From: PALG01 sp964495885
GTDB taxonomy: Bacteria; Bacteroidota; Bacteroidia; Flavobacteriales; Flavobacteriaceae
Assembly: GCA_964495885.1 (NCBI GenBank)
Contig: CAZBWO010000003.1
Location: forward strand, 1 to 64,000
Reading direction: 5' to 3'
Length of the DNA: 64,000 nucleotides
Shown: positions 1 to 8,556 of the stretch, one piece after another
How the letters are laid out: every line of letters starts with the position of its first letter
Numbering within the stretch: position 1 is the stretch's first letter
Position numbers and translations under genes: made by a program
Notes under the pieces: generated by a model
Databases searched by the model: none
The model's input: the letters and a program-made list of their open reading frames with translations, nothing else
What the model was told of the DNA's origin: nothing

Positions 1-2
1 AG

Positions 3-1580
3 GTTGCCCTCCCAATTTGTTTATTGTTTTTTGCAACGGGTCTCTTCGCACAGGAGTATCTTGATGTTTGCGCCACTCCAGATTCTAATGAAACGAACAC
101 TTCTTATTTTTCCTTTTCTGAAGATCCTGTATACCTTAATGAGATGGAACCAACAGTTGTAAATATCTATTTTTGGCGTATCAATGACCAATTTGGCAAC
201 GTGCATCCCGATGCCCTAACAGAGCAAAGGGCGTTGGAGGCTGTTCAATTTCTTAACATCAATTTTAACCCAGTGGGTATTTTCTTTAAATACAGAGGGT
301 GGGAAAGCTTCGATAGTCCAGCAAATATAATTTGGGAACAACGTAATTATAATTGTGGCACTTGTGAAAACTATCCATTTGATCCAGTAGACCCTTGTAA
401 TAACACGACTGAGACTGTTGATCCAGATGGATGGGCCAAATTAAGTAGGTGTCAAAGTGATGATATGTGGTTATATGCAAATCAAAACGGTTACTACAAA
501 CCAAATGCATTAAATATTTATGTGCCGTATGCTACTACAGACTTTGGCGGTGCTGCCGCTTCATTGGGCAGTAATAGAATGGTAACATATGCATCTGGCC
601 TAACGGGTCCAGTAATGTTACATGAGGTAGGTCATTGCTTTGGGCTGGCACACTCCCATAATGCATGGGCGTCAACTAATTCTTGTGAACATGTGACTCG
701 GGACCCTAATGACATAGAGCATTACAACGCCAACGTTGCTGGGGATAGGGTAACCGATACAGCTGCGCAACCAGACTTTGCCTATGAATATTGTGTCTTA
801 AATGGAAATCTGCCAGATTGTGCGCCAAACGGCCCTTTTAGACACTATTATTATAATATTGAAGATTGCGAATATGAGGGTCATCTTGAAGACCCGCCAA
901 GAGCAGATTGTGAAGGAACTCCTTATGTAATAGATGCAGTTCAATCTAGAAATTATATGTCTTATGCCCCTAGTGAGTGCCTTGATAACTTTACCATTGG
1001 GCAAGGAATAAGGATGAAAGAAAAGATAGATAATGTTACCATTCTAGCAGCAATAAAAGACTCTATTCAAAGTCTATATGAACCATATAAAGGAGAATAC
1101 TATGTGGTAGGGCCAGCCACCCAAGACCCACCTCTATTCCAGCCTGGGTTTAATTATCGTTTTGTGGAATGTGATTGTGAAAATGACTGCCCAGAACCCA
1201 GTCCCTATGAAGATGTTAGTTTTAGTTATACCAACAACAGCCTGTTAACCATACAAAAAGAGGAAACAGATTTCAGTATTATTACCCACCCTAATGGGAC
1301 AGCCATACAGATAGATTTTATCAATCCGCTACCAGACAGTTATGGGCAAAATGTTAGAAAGTGTTATGAAAACTACAATAAAGGAGCAATGAATGGAACA
1401 GTGACAAAGTTTAATGACGGTGTATTCAACACCAACATTACGGTCACCCCACAGGATTCCACCCAAATCAATAACCCTAACCTTGTGAATGATTTAAACC
1501 CTGGGCTCTATAAAATTGAAAAGAATTATGAAAATGGGATGGAAAAGGAAAGCATTATCCTAAAGGAAAACAATGAATAA
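3..1580 (+). CDS. Secreted metzincin-type zinc metalloprotease (5' end outside window)
   Basis: The reading frame is open to the left edge. The first visible codons encode a hydrophobic stretch ending in GLFAQ, which is the end of a Sec signal peptide, so the true start lies upstream and the TTG at 24 is probably not it. The zinc-binding motif HEVGHCFGLAH (621-653) is followed by NYMSY (951-965), a Met-turn, which together mark a metzincin, most like the M43 pappalysin/cytophagalysin group. Cysteine-rich segments surround the catalytic core. The last 30 residues (GLYKIEKNY...KESIILKE) loosely resemble a T9SS tail but are not convincing. The substrate is unknown. It lies 42 bp upstream of two more exported proteins on the same strand, suggesting a small secretome cluster. 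Confidence 0.85.
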   Translation, partial: VALPICLLFFATGLFAQEYLDVCATPDSNETNTSYFSFSEDPVYLNEMEPTVVNIYFWRINDQFGNVHPDALTEQRALEAVQFLNINFNPVGIFFKYRGWESFDSPANIIWEQRNYNCGTCENYPFDPVDPCNNTTETVDPDGWAKLSRCQSDDMWLYANQNGYYKPNALNIYVPYATTDFGGAAASLGSNRMVTYASGLTGPVMLHEVGHCFGLAHSHNAWASTNSCEHVTRDPNDIEHYNANVAGDRVTDTAAQPDFAYEYCVLNGNLPDCAPNGPFRHYYYNIEDCEYEGHLEDPPRADCEGTPYVIDAVQSRNYMSYAPSECLDNFTIGQGIRMKEKIDNVTILAAIKDSIQSLYEPYKGEYYVVGPATQDPPLFQPGFNYRFVECDCENDCPEPSPYEDVSFSYTNNSLLTIQKEETDFSIITHPNGTAIQIDFINPLPDSYGQNVRKCYENYNKGAMNGTVTKFNDGVFNTNITVTPQDSTQINNPNLVNDLNPGLYKIEKNYENGMEKESIILKENNE

Positions 1581-1622
1581 AAAAGGCTTTCGTATATTTA
1601 TAGTTAGCCAGTAGTGTATTGT

Positions 1623-2996
1623 ATGAAGAAAAAAATTATCGTTACAGTAGTGTTGCTATTCACAGCCCTTTTACCAGCGCAAGTATTTGGGCCAAGGCAC
1701 CTCATTACGGAAGATGCAGGGTCAATATCAGGACTAAGGTCGGGTGATTTAGATGCAGATGGAGACATAGACCTGATGTCTATAACATCTTCAATATTGG
1801 GATGGCAGGAAAACCTAGATGGATTGGGTAATTTTGGCGCTCTCATAGATATTGCTCCTGGGATGGGGCAATCTTTAGATCAGAAGCTAATTGATTTAGA
1901 CCAGGACGATAAATTAGATATAATCATAAGTTACTTTGATAATGACATCATTGCATGGTACCGTAATCTTGGGAATGGGAATTTCGCTGCAATGCAAACC
2001 TTGGCATCCGGTTTAAACAGTGCTAGTGGCATTGAACCTGGTGATGTTGACGGAGATGGAGACCTAGATTTAGTACTTGGAGTGACCAACGGGGTAGGAT
2101 TTTACTGGATAGAACATTTGGATGGAAATGGCACTTTTGGCCCATTGATTCCCATAAATACAACCCTGTCCCAAGCCCGTATGCAACGTTTGGGGGATAT
2201 AGATGGTGACGGGGATTTGGATATTTTAACCAATGCGGTGGGAGGTACTATTTTGGCTTGGTTTGAAAATACTGATGGGAATGGTAGTTTTTCAACTCAA
2301 AAAATCATAGAAAATAGTGGTCAATATGAAAACAGTTTCTATTTAGCTGATTTAGATGGTGATGAAGATTTGGATATTTTTTCTTTATCAGATAGAGCAT
2401 TTTGGAGAGAAAACACAAATGGCCAAGGCAGTTTCATAGAAAGGGAAACTCTGTATACAGCTAATCCTGGTTTTATAGTTTCAAATTTACAGGTTTTTGA
2501 TATTGATAATAATAACACTTTTGATGTTTGTTTTACCACAACCGAAGGAGCAGGGTATTCTCTCAATGATGGTAATGGTAATTTTTCTTCAATTGAAATT
2601 ATTACGCCTTTAGCTGATTTTAGCCCAGATGGAATAATGGACAATAATGATATTGACAATGATGGAGATAAAGATATTTTATCTAGGGCAAGAGATCTTG
2701 GAGCAACTGGCATTGTACGAAATACTTACTGGTTGGAAAACACTACCATTTTAGATACCGATACATATGCGATTGAAGGCTTAATAATTAGTCCTAACCC
2801 AGTAGATAATATTTTTTCCATTAAAAGTATAGAGCCTTTAAAACAAGCAGTTTTCTATCATTTATTAGGCCAGCAACTAAAAACCATCAAAGAAGATTTT
2901 ACTAATATAGACATCTCTTTTTTGTCCACAGGGATATACTTTGTGGAGGTGCAAACCTCAAATGGAAAGGTCTTAAAAAAAATAGTAAAGCGATGA
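1623..2996 (+). CDS. Secreted FG-GAP/VCBS repeat protein with T9SS sorting tail
   Basis: The ATG at 1623 is preferred to an upstream GTG at 1614 because it gives a clean signal peptide (MKKKIIVTVVLLFTALLPAQ). The mature part carries at least seven calcium-binding loops of the DxDxDGDxD kind (DLDADGDIDL, DVDGDGDLDL, DIDGDGDLDI, DLDGDEDLDI and others), typical of FG-GAP/VCBS beta-propellers. The last 75 residues (SPNPVDNIF ... GIYFVEVQT ... VLKKIVKR) form a type A T9SS C-terminal domain. The protein is therefore likely exported to the cell surface. Its tail is closely similar to that of the next gene, which starts inside its stop codon (ATGA). Ligand unknown. Confidence 0.88.
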   Translation: MKKKIIVTVVLLFTALLPAQVFGPRHLITEDAGSISGLRSGDLDADGDIDLMSITSSILGWQENLDGLGNFGALIDIAPGMGQSLDQKLIDLDQDDKLDIIISYFDNDIIAWYRNLGNGNFAAMQTLASGLNSASGIEPGDVDGDGDLDLVLGVTNGVGFYWIEHLDGNGTFGPLIPINTTLSQARMQRLGDIDGDGDLDILTNAVGGTILAWFENTDGNGSFSTQKIIENSGQYENSFYLADLDGDEDLDIFSLSDRAFWRENTNGQGSFIERETLYTANPGFIVSNLQVFDIDNNNTFDVCFTTTEGAGYSLNDGNGNFSSIEIITPLADFSPDGIMDNNDIDNDGDKDILSRARDLGATGIVRNTYWLENTTILDTDTYAIEGLIISPNPVDNIFSIKSIEPLKQAVFYHLLGQQLKTIKEDFTNIDISFLSTGIYFVEVQTSNGKVLKKIVKR

Positions 2997-3700
2997 AAAA
3001 AGTAGCACTTCTCATTTTTTTAGCAGTCCCATTTTGGATGTTTGCTCAAGACCCGGAACCTGGTTTGCAGGAATTTACTTGGGTGCTTCAAGAGATGTCT
3101 GTAAACGGAGTAGTCTATTCCCCTCCCGGACAAGGTGGTGAAGCCAATACGATTACCTTGGATATTTTTCCAGACGAAATTACCACCACGGCATGTGGTA
3201 CCATAACCGCACCTATTATATCTGCTTCGGAAAATGATCAAACACTCACTATTGGTCCGTATATTACTTCTGGTGATTCCTGTGAGTTTAACGAAAACCA
3301 ACTTTTTGAAGACCGCTATTTTCAGGAAGTTCTTTTATCTGTACTAACAGAAAACACTTATGATTATTTGCTTTTTCATGCAGACCCAGCTCCTCCTTAT
3401 GAACTGAAATTAATAAACAGTAATGGGGATTGGGTTCATTTTTGGAATGCTTTTTTTATGACCCCAACAAATGAACTGCAAGACATTCATGTATATCCCA
3501 ATCCCGTAGGGGATATTCTCCGTATCCAAAGTCAGGAACCCCTACAGCAGGCCACCTTTTATGACGTGCTGGGGCAATCCTTAATGACGGTACACAAAGA
3601 TTTTGAGGCTATTCCCGTGTCCAACCTACCCACAGGGCTATATTTCGTAGAAGTGCGAACTGCGGCAGGTAGTCTCATAAAACGGGTGGTGAGGGAATAG
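2993..3700 (+). CDS. Small secreted protein with T9SS sorting tail
   Basis: The start overlaps the preceding stop as ATGA, indicating translational coupling. The signal peptide is MKKVALLIFLAVPFWMFAQ. A central domain of about 130 residues (TWVLQEMSVNG, then a C...C pair) recalls META/lipocalin-like small beta domains of flavobacterial secreted proteins, but I cannot assign a family. The C-terminal 75 residues (YPNPVGDIL ... GLYFVEVRT ... LIKRVVRE) are a T9SS type A sorting domain and a near-paralogue of the tail of the upstream gene. Function unknown. Confidence 0.8.
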   Translation: MKKVALLIFLAVPFWMFAQDPEPGLQEFTWVLQEMSVNGVVYSPPGQGGEANTITLDIFPDEITTTACGTITAPIISASENDQTLTIGPYITSGDSCEFNENQLFEDRYFQEVLLSVLTENTYDYLLFHADPAPPYELKLINSNGDWVHFWNAFFMTPTNELQDIHVYPNPVGDILRIQSQEPLQQATFYDVLGQSLMTVHKDFEAIPVSNLPTGLYFVEVRTAAGSLIKRVVRE

Positions 3701-3720
3701 GTGCTGGCTAGGCCAGCACA

Positions 3721-3748
3721 GTGAACAGTGAGTCGTGAATGGTGAAAG
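3721..3748. repeat. Heptad array, GTGAnnn x4
   Basis: Four consecutive 7-bp units, GTGAACA GTGAGTC GTGAATG GTGAAAG, all beginning with GTGA. The array follows the 3701-3719 hairpin directly. Confidence 0.6.
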
Positions 3749-3824
3749 GAAAGTATCTTGGGCTCTGCCTGTTTCCAAACGTAGCAGAGAGACTCTTCAC
3801 TCCAACTTGTTGGAGCTCTGAATT

Positions 3825-3883
3825 GGACCGAGCGTTAAAAAGGGTCCTGTGGACACTTTTAGCGAAGGGGCCAGACTGCAGCG
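3825..3883. repeat. 59-bp REP-like repeat, copy 1
   Basis: It begins GGACCGAGCGTTAAAAAG and ends near CAGACTGCAGCG. A 60-bp copy with about five differences lies at 39397-39456. The centre can fold: GCGTTAAAAAGGGTCC against GGACACTTTTAGCG around a TGT loop, with mismatches. It is intergenic in both places. Confidence 0.75.
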
Positions 3884-3887
3884 TTGG

Positions 3888-3917
3888 AGATTCTTCGGCT
3901 ACGCCTCTGAATGACAG
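3888..3917 (-). repeat. Copy of the TCATTCAGAGCG...GAAGAATCT repeat (inverted)
   Basis: Read on the minus strand this is CTGTCATTCAGAGGCG followed by TAGCCGAAGAATCT, matching the repeat present three times at 51181-51327. It sits between the 59-bp repeat and a heptad array. Confidence 0.7.
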
Positions 3918-3973
3918 TTTGGTCGTGTTTCGTGTGTCTTGTCTCTTGCATCTTGCCTCCTGAATCCTGTTTC
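3918..3973. repeat. Heptad array, yTGnnTC x8
   Basis: Eight consecutive 7-bp units: TTTGGTC GTGTTTC GTGTGTC TTGTCTC TTGCATC TTGCCTC CTGAATC CTGTTTC. Every unit ends in TC and most have TG at positions 2-3, while the middle bases vary. It begins at the last base of the preceding inverted repeat. Confidence 0.65.
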
Positions 3974-4055
3974 CAAAAAAACACCCTTCGATACTTCGGC
4001 GCCCCAGTGTGATATTCAACATGTACTATTCGCAAGGATTTCCTATTTTTAAAGC

Positions 4056-5435
4056 ATGAACATTACCCGAGCCATCGAAACTGCGTTTAAGCGGTTCTTA
4101 CCATCCCCTTTTGCCATTGCTATTCTGCTTACCCTGCTCACTATTGTTTTGGCATTGGTGTTTACCAAAGGTCCTACAGATGAAGTGCACCTTTTTGCCG
4201 TGCTCTCTTACTGGGAAAATGGGATATGGAACAACGCCCTTTTGGTGTTTGCCTACCAGATGATGCTTATCCTGGTATTGGGGCATATCCTGGTGTTGAG
4301 TGCTCCCATGAATTCCCTTATTGAAAGGCTTACGGGGTGGGTTTCCAATACCCAAAGTGCCGTGGTATTGGTAAGTGTCTCAACCATGCTCGTGGCATTT
4401 TTTAATTGGGGGTTGGGTCTTATTTTTGGAGCAATCCTTGCCCGAAAGGTAGCCGAAGCGGCACAGCAGCGAGGTTTTTCCATCAACTATCCACTGGTGG
4501 GTGCTGCGGGGTATGTAGGATTGATGATCTGGCATGGCGGCATTAGTGGGTCGGCCCCTAGTAAGGTAAGTGAAAGTGGCCATTTGGAAAGTTTGATGCA
4601 GGGCATTAGCGATCCTTCCATTGCGGCCCAATTGCCAGAGTTGATACCGTATAGTGCGACAATTTTTAGTTTGCCCAACCTAGTCATTTTTGGACTGCTG
4701 CTGCTTTTAGTTCCGTTGGTGTTGCGGTGGATGGCCAAAAAGACCCCTACCGCTCCCACCCATTTGCCTATTTATAAGAATACCATGGAAGACGAAGGCC
4801 CTGCCCAAGGAGCAGATAGGTTAGACCGCTCTAAAGTAATGGGGGTTGGCTTTGGATTGCTTGTATTGGGTGCCTTTGTGTATCAATATCATCAAGAGAT
4901 TACCCAATGGATCATTACCCCCAATATGCTGAACTTTTTGATGTTGGGGCTTGGTTTGGTGCTTCACCGAAGCTTTTCCAGTTTTCTGAATGCCGTGGAG
5001 GAAGCCATTAAGGGTGCTTCCGGTATATTGATTCAGTTTCCCTTGTATTTTGGGATTATGGGGATTATGAAAGATAGTGGGATGGTGCTGCAGATTTCCG
5101 ATTTCTTTGTATCGATTGCTTCGGAAACCACCTTGCCTATTTTTACCTTTTTTAGTGCGGCCTTGGTGAATGTATTTGTCCCTAGTGGCGGTGGGCAATG
5201 GGCAGTACAAGGCCCCATTGTGATAGAGTCTGCTTTAAAATTGGGGGTTCCCCTTCCGAAGGCCATTATGGCATTGGCGTATGGGGATCAACTCACCAAT
5301 ATGTTGCAACCCTTTTGGGCATTGCCTTTGTTGGGGATAACCAAATTGAAGGCCAAGGAAATATTGCCGTATACCCTTGTATTGATGGTGGTGGGGGGAG
5401 TTGTGTATATTTTAGGCCTGCTTTTATGGCCATAA
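4056..5435 (+). CDS. Short-chain fatty acid transporter (AtoE family)
   Basis: A 459-residue polytopic membrane protein with about 12 hydrophobic segments and only short soluble loops. The N-terminus (AFKRFLPSPFAIAILLTLLT), the GLGLIFGAILARKVA segment, the HGGISGSAPSKV motif and the VPSGGGQWAVQGPI motif are those of the AtoE/TIGR00366 short-chain fatty acid transporter family, which imports acids such as acetoacetate or butyrate. Length is normal. It stands alone, followed by a strong terminator, with the repeat cluster upstream and no acetoacetate metabolism genes nearby, so the substrate is inferred from the family only. Confidence 0.9.
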   Translation: MNITRAIETAFKRFLPSPFAIAILLTLLTIVLALVFTKGPTDEVHLFAVLSYWENGIWNNALLVFAYQMMLILVLGHILVLSAPMNSLIERLTGWVSNTQSAVVLVSVSTMLVAFFNWGLGLIFGAILARKVAEAAQQRGFSINYPLVGAAGYVGLMIWHGGISGSAPSKVSESGHLESLMQGISDPSIAAQLPELIPYSATIFSLPNLVIFGLLLLLVPLVLRWMAKKTPTAPTHLPIYKNTMEDEGPAQGADRLDRSKVMGVGFGLLVLGAFVYQYHQEITQWIITPNMLNFLMLGLGLVLHRSFSSFLNAVEEAIKGASGILIQFPLYFGIMGIMKDSGMVLQISDFFVSIASETTLPIFTFFSAALVNVFVPSGGGQWAVQGPIVIESALKLGVPLPKAIMALAYGDQLTNMLQPFWALPLLGITKLKAKEILPYTLVLMVVGGVVYILGLLLWP

Positions 5436-5437
5436 AA

Positions 5438-5471
5438 AAAACCCCGTTTGGTTGAAAAACGAGGTTTGTTT
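5438..5471 (+). terminator. Terminator after the AtoE-family gene
   Basis: AAACCCCGTTT and AAACGAGGTTT form a hairpin, with A-rich and T-rich flanks, starting 2 bp after the stop codon. Confidence 0.75.
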
Positions 5472-5612
5472 AGGGTAGTTGCTTTTTAGCTACTTCAAAA
5501 AAATTAAACAATGATGAACAAGTTTTAACACCTAAAAAGCAGCTAAATGTCTTTAAAATTTTAGCAAATACCAACCAAAAAACCTTTTTTAACATTCCTA
5601 TTTTGTGAAGAT

Positions 5613-6254
5613 ATGCCCAACAATGACAAGGACTTACAATTTCCTCCAGTCTCCCAAGCAAGCCCAGATGGGCTCTTGGCGTTAGGAGGTGATTTGTCTG
5701 CAGAGCGGCTTATGGTTGCCTACCGTCATGGGATTTTTCCGTGGTATGATGAAGGGCAGTCAATTTTATGGTGGAGTCCGAATCCTAGGATGGTGTTGTT
5801 TTTGGACGAATTTAAAGTCTCCAAAAGTCTTCGGAAGGAAGTGCGGAAGGAAACGTTTCAGGTTACCTTTAATAAGAACTTTGCAGGTGTGATTCGGCAA
5901 TGTGCTTCCATTAAAAGGGATGGACAGCCCGGTACTTGGATCCTTCCTGAAATGGAAGCAGCCTATTTAAAACTAAACGCGCTAGGACATGCTAAGTCGG
6001 TAGAGGTTTGGCAGGACGGTGTATTGGTTGGCGGACTCTACGGGATAGACCTTCCGGAATACCGTATTTTCTGTGGTGAAAGTATGTTTGCCAAAGTGAG
6101 CAACGCCTCTAAGGTTGCGTTGTATGAGTGGGTGCACTATTTGCAAGAGCATCATTACTACTTTATTGACTGCCAAATGTATACGGATCACCTGGCTTCT
6201 CTGGGAGCACGTGAAATTCCGAGGAAAACATTTATGAAATATCTAGAGGAGTGA
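5613..6254 (+). CDS. aat: Leucyl/phenylalanyl-tRNA--protein transferase
   Basis: This 213-residue protein matches the Aat family over its whole length. FPPVSQASPDGLLALGGDLS at the N-terminus, then YRHGIFPWYDEGQSILWWSP, then GESMFAKVSNASKVAL, and IDCQMYTDHLASLGAREIPR near the C-terminus are the family signatures. The enzyme transfers Leu or Phe from tRNA to N-terminal Lys or Arg of proteins, marking them for ClpS/ClpAP degradation in the cytoplasm. It is monocistronic, starting 177 bp after the previous stop. Confidence 0.95.
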   Translation: MPNNDKDLQFPPVSQASPDGLLALGGDLSAERLMVAYRHGIFPWYDEGQSILWWSPNPRMVLFLDEFKVSKSLRKEVRKETFQVTFNKNFAGVIRQCASIKRDGQPGTWILPEMEAAYLKLNALGHAKSVEVWQDGVLVGGLYGIDLPEYRIFCGESMFAKVSNASKVALYEWVHYLQEHHYYFIDCQMYTDHLASLGAREIPRKTFMKYLEE

Positions 6255-6316
6255 ATGTTAAAAGTAGGACAAACTGCGGGTAATTCCGTATATTCGAAAA
6301 CCAAAAATTAAAATGC

Positions 6317-8056
6317 ATGAAAAAAGCAGTTACCCCATTATTTCTTTTGATACTTCTTTTTAGTATGGTGCACCTTTCCGCACAGGAAGTGCTTCCAAAA
6401 GGACTTACCGAAGCAGAAAAGGACCTTATTACCCAATACAACTTTAAAGGCACCCGTGCTACCGATCCCCCTACGGGCCCGGTACGTACCATGGCCGAGT
6501 GGGAGGAAGTAGAGTACTTGGTTATTACCTGGCAGCCTAGCTTTCCCAATATCCTACGCCAAATAGTAGAAGCCGCTATTCAGGAATGTAAAGTGATCAT
6601 TACTACCCAGAATGAGACTTCGGTGGCCAATTACCTTACCTCGAACGGAGTGGATTTAACCAATGTGACTTTTATGAATGAGGATTGGGATAGTATTTGG
6701 ATTCGTGATTACGGCGGAAACACCATTTATAGTGATGATGTAGGAGAACGTGGGATGGTAGATTGGATTTATAACCGTCCGCGCCCAAATGACGATGTCA
6801 TGCCCGAAGCCCATGCTGCCCTTTTGGGGATTCCGTTTTACGGTACCACTACCGGAACCAATGATTTGGTAAATACCGGTGGAAACTTTATGAGTGATGG
6901 GATGGGCACCGCTTTTGCTTCGGAATTGATTTTGGATGAAAACTCGGCTGGTAATCCGTATGGGGTTTCCGTAAAAACCGAAGCACAGATAGACGCCATT
7001 ATGAACAGCTACATGGGGATAGACCGTTACATCAAGATGGAGACCCTTCCGTTTGATCAAATTCACCATATAGATATGCACATGAAATTGTTGGATGAAG
7101 AAACGTTGTTGGTGAGCGAATACCCAGAAGGGATAGCCGATGGCCCACAGATAGAAGACAATATTCAGTATATCCTTGATAATTTCCAGTCTCCATTTGG
7201 GACTCCGTACCGTATTTTACGCATCCCAGCGCCACCAAGCAGTAGTGGAAGCTACCCTAATACGGGAGGATATTACCGTACCTATACCAATGCGATCTTT
7301 ATTAATGGAACCGTATTGGTGCCTACATATAGACCCGAAGTAGACGGTCCTGCCTTGGCGCAATGGGAAGAGATGCTTCCGGGGTACAATATTGTAGGAA
7401 TTGATGTAGACAATGGCGGTGAAAACCTTATTTCCTTAGTAGGCGCGATTCACTGTATTACCCATACCATTGGAGTGGAAGAGCCTTTGTGGATTGTACA
7501 CCAACCCGTATATGAGTCTACGCCAGATGCGACGGTACAGTTGGATGCCATGATCAAGCACGTGTCTGGGATTTCTTCGGCTTCCGTATTTTGGAGGGAA
7601 GAGGGAACCACTACCTATGCAGAAGCTCCTATGACGTTTGTAAGTGGAGATGATTGGACGGCTTCCTTAACCATGCCTAGTACCGAAACCAACATTGAAT
7701 ATTATATTGAAGCTGAAGCTACTTCCGGGAAGGTGCTTACCCGCCCAATTGTAGCGCCGGAAGGCTATTGGACGATTAATCTGCAAAGCCTTTCTACGGA
7801 AGCTTGGGCATCGCAGCAAATTTCGGCTCCCTATCCAAATCCAACCACGGGCGAGCTTAATTTCCGTTTAAACCAAATTAATGGTCCTATTCAAGTTCGC
7901 ATCCACAATATGTTGGGACAGGAATTGTATCGTACTTCCCTGGAGACTGGAAATGGGGTGGCCACGTTCCAACTTAATCCAGCATGGCACGGCACCTTAC
8001 TTGTTTCTTTTGAAGGTGATTTCGGAAAAATATATCGTAAAGTCATTAAGTACTAA
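6317..8056 (+). CDS. Secreted peptidyl-arginine deiminase (PPAD-like) with T9SS tail
   Basis: Signal peptide MKKAVTPLFLLILLFSMVHLSAQ, then a guanidino-modifying enzyme domain (about 50-395), an Ig-like region (about 400-485) and a T9SS type A tail (YPNPTTGEL ... IYRKVIKY). Candidate catalytic residues are D131 (WIRDYGG), H251 and D253 (HIDMH), N325 (YTNAIF) and C380 (GAIHCITHT), in the order and spacing known for Porphyromonas gingivalis PPAD. R154 and R156 in YNRPRPNDD correspond by position to the two arginines that bind the substrate C-terminus in PPAD. Automated annotation would call it agmatine deiminase. Export by T9SS and the domain layout favour protein citrullination instead. A terminator follows. 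Confidence 0.85.
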   Translation: MKKAVTPLFLLILLFSMVHLSAQEVLPKGLTEAEKDLITQYNFKGTRATDPPTGPVRTMAEWEEVEYLVITWQPSFPNILRQIVEAAIQECKVIITTQNETSVANYLTSNGVDLTNVTFMNEDWDSIWIRDYGGNTIYSDDVGERGMVDWIYNRPRPNDDVMPEAHAALLGIPFYGTTTGTNDLVNTGGNFMSDGMGTAFASELILDENSAGNPYGVSVKTEAQIDAIMNSYMGIDRYIKMETLPFDQIHHIDMHMKLLDEETLLVSEYPEGIADGPQIEDNIQYILDNFQSPFGTPYRILRIPAPPSSSGSYPNTGGYYRTYTNAIFINGTVLVPTYRPEVDGPALAQWEEMLPGYNIVGIDVDNGGENLISLVGAIHCITHTIGVEEPLWIVHQPVYESTPDATVQLDAMIKHVSGISSASVFWREEGTTTYAEAPMTFVSGDDWTASLTMPSTETNIEYYIEAEATSGKVLTRPIVAPEGYWTINLQSLSTEAWASQQISAPYPNPTTGELNFRLNQINGPIQVRIHNMLGQELYRTSLETGNGVATFQLNPAWHGTLLVSFEGDFGKIYRKVIKY

Positions 8057-8079
8057 ATTTGAGTACGCATCATAATGGA

Positions 8080-8107
8080 ACCGCCCAAACATGGGCGGTT
8101 TTTTTAT
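8080..8107 (+). terminator. Terminator after the deiminase gene
   Basis: AACCGCCC-AAACAT-GGGCGGTT followed by a T-run, 23 bp after the stop codon. Confidence 0.9.
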
Positions 8108-8217
8108 TTTCATATTTTGTGGAAATGCTAAAATTTTAGGTGTGTTGACGATTATTTTTGTTTTTTAAACAGAAAATCAGGAAATTAGCGTCAGTATTTT
8201 CCCAAAAATACCTACTT

Positions 8218-8556
8218 ATGAAAAAAGTTTTGTTTGGTTTATTATTGATTTGTATTGCCTTTTCAGGCTACAGTCAGGAAACCCAAAAGATTGATGTAAA
8301 CAAGGACATTGCCCTGACCAAGGTATATGAACAGGTCATCAAGGAAGGCTATGGCACACCCGAAGTTTATTTAGATTTGGCGAATGCCCATTACTTTGAA
8401 GGAAACTATGTACTTGCCAAAAAGTGGTATGAAAAGCGTTTTGAAACCCATCCTCCCAAAAGTAAAGTGGTGCTGTTTAGATACAGACAATCACTTAAAG
8501 CCCTTCAATTAGATTTTAAGGGGAATAAATATCTTACTGTTAGCAATTGTCCTTAA
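8218..8556 (+). CDS. Small exported TPR-like protein, possibly a truncated OmpA-family N-terminus
   Basis: The ATG at 8218 gives a signal peptide (MKKVLFGLLLICIAFSGYSQ). The frame is open further upstream but without a protein-like N-terminus. The remaining 90 residues hold about one and a half tetratricopeptide repeats (YLDLANAHYFEGNYVLAKKWYEKRF, then FRYRQSLKALQ). The same arrangement forms the N-terminal part of longer flavobacterial TPR/WD40-like/OmpA proteins, but here the protein ends at 112 residues. It converges on DUF2490 with a 4-bp overlap of stop codons. It may be a genuine small protein or a leftover of a longer gene. Confidence 0.6.
   Translation: MKKVLFGLLLICIAFSGYSQETQKIDVNKDIALTKVYEQVIKEGYGTPEVYLDLANAHYFEGNYVLAKKWYEKRFETHPPKSKVVLFRYRQSLKALQLDFKGNKYLTVSNCP

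Larger units (their letters stand above)
3701..4055. other. Gene-free region packed with palindromes and short tandem repeats
   Basis: I see no credible gene. In order it holds a perfect hairpin (GTGCTGGC-TAG-GCCAGCAC, 3701-3719) without a T-run, four GTGAnnn heptads (3721-3748), a second palindrome (CTCCAAC-TT-GTTGGAG, 3800-3815), a 59-bp repeat also found at 39397, an inverted copy of the repeat seen three times near 51.2 kb, and eight yTGnnTC heptads (3918-3973). Open frames of 74 and 104 codons here cross the repeats and have no protein-like features. Confidence 0.7.

Noticed and set aside
3701..3719. Terminator after the T9SS gene cluster
   Set aside because: The hairpin is perfect but has no T-run and is continuous with the heptad repeats, so it is listed with the repeat cluster instead.
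3708..4022. Coding frames in the 3.7-4.0 kb gap
   Set aside because: They run across palindromes and heptad arrays on both strands, and the encoded peptides have no recognisable character.
6317..8056. Agmatine deiminase for polyamine synthesis
   Set aside because: A signal peptide, Ig-like region and T9SS tail are inconsistent with a cytoplasmic polyamine enzyme, and the PPAD-type arginine pair is present.
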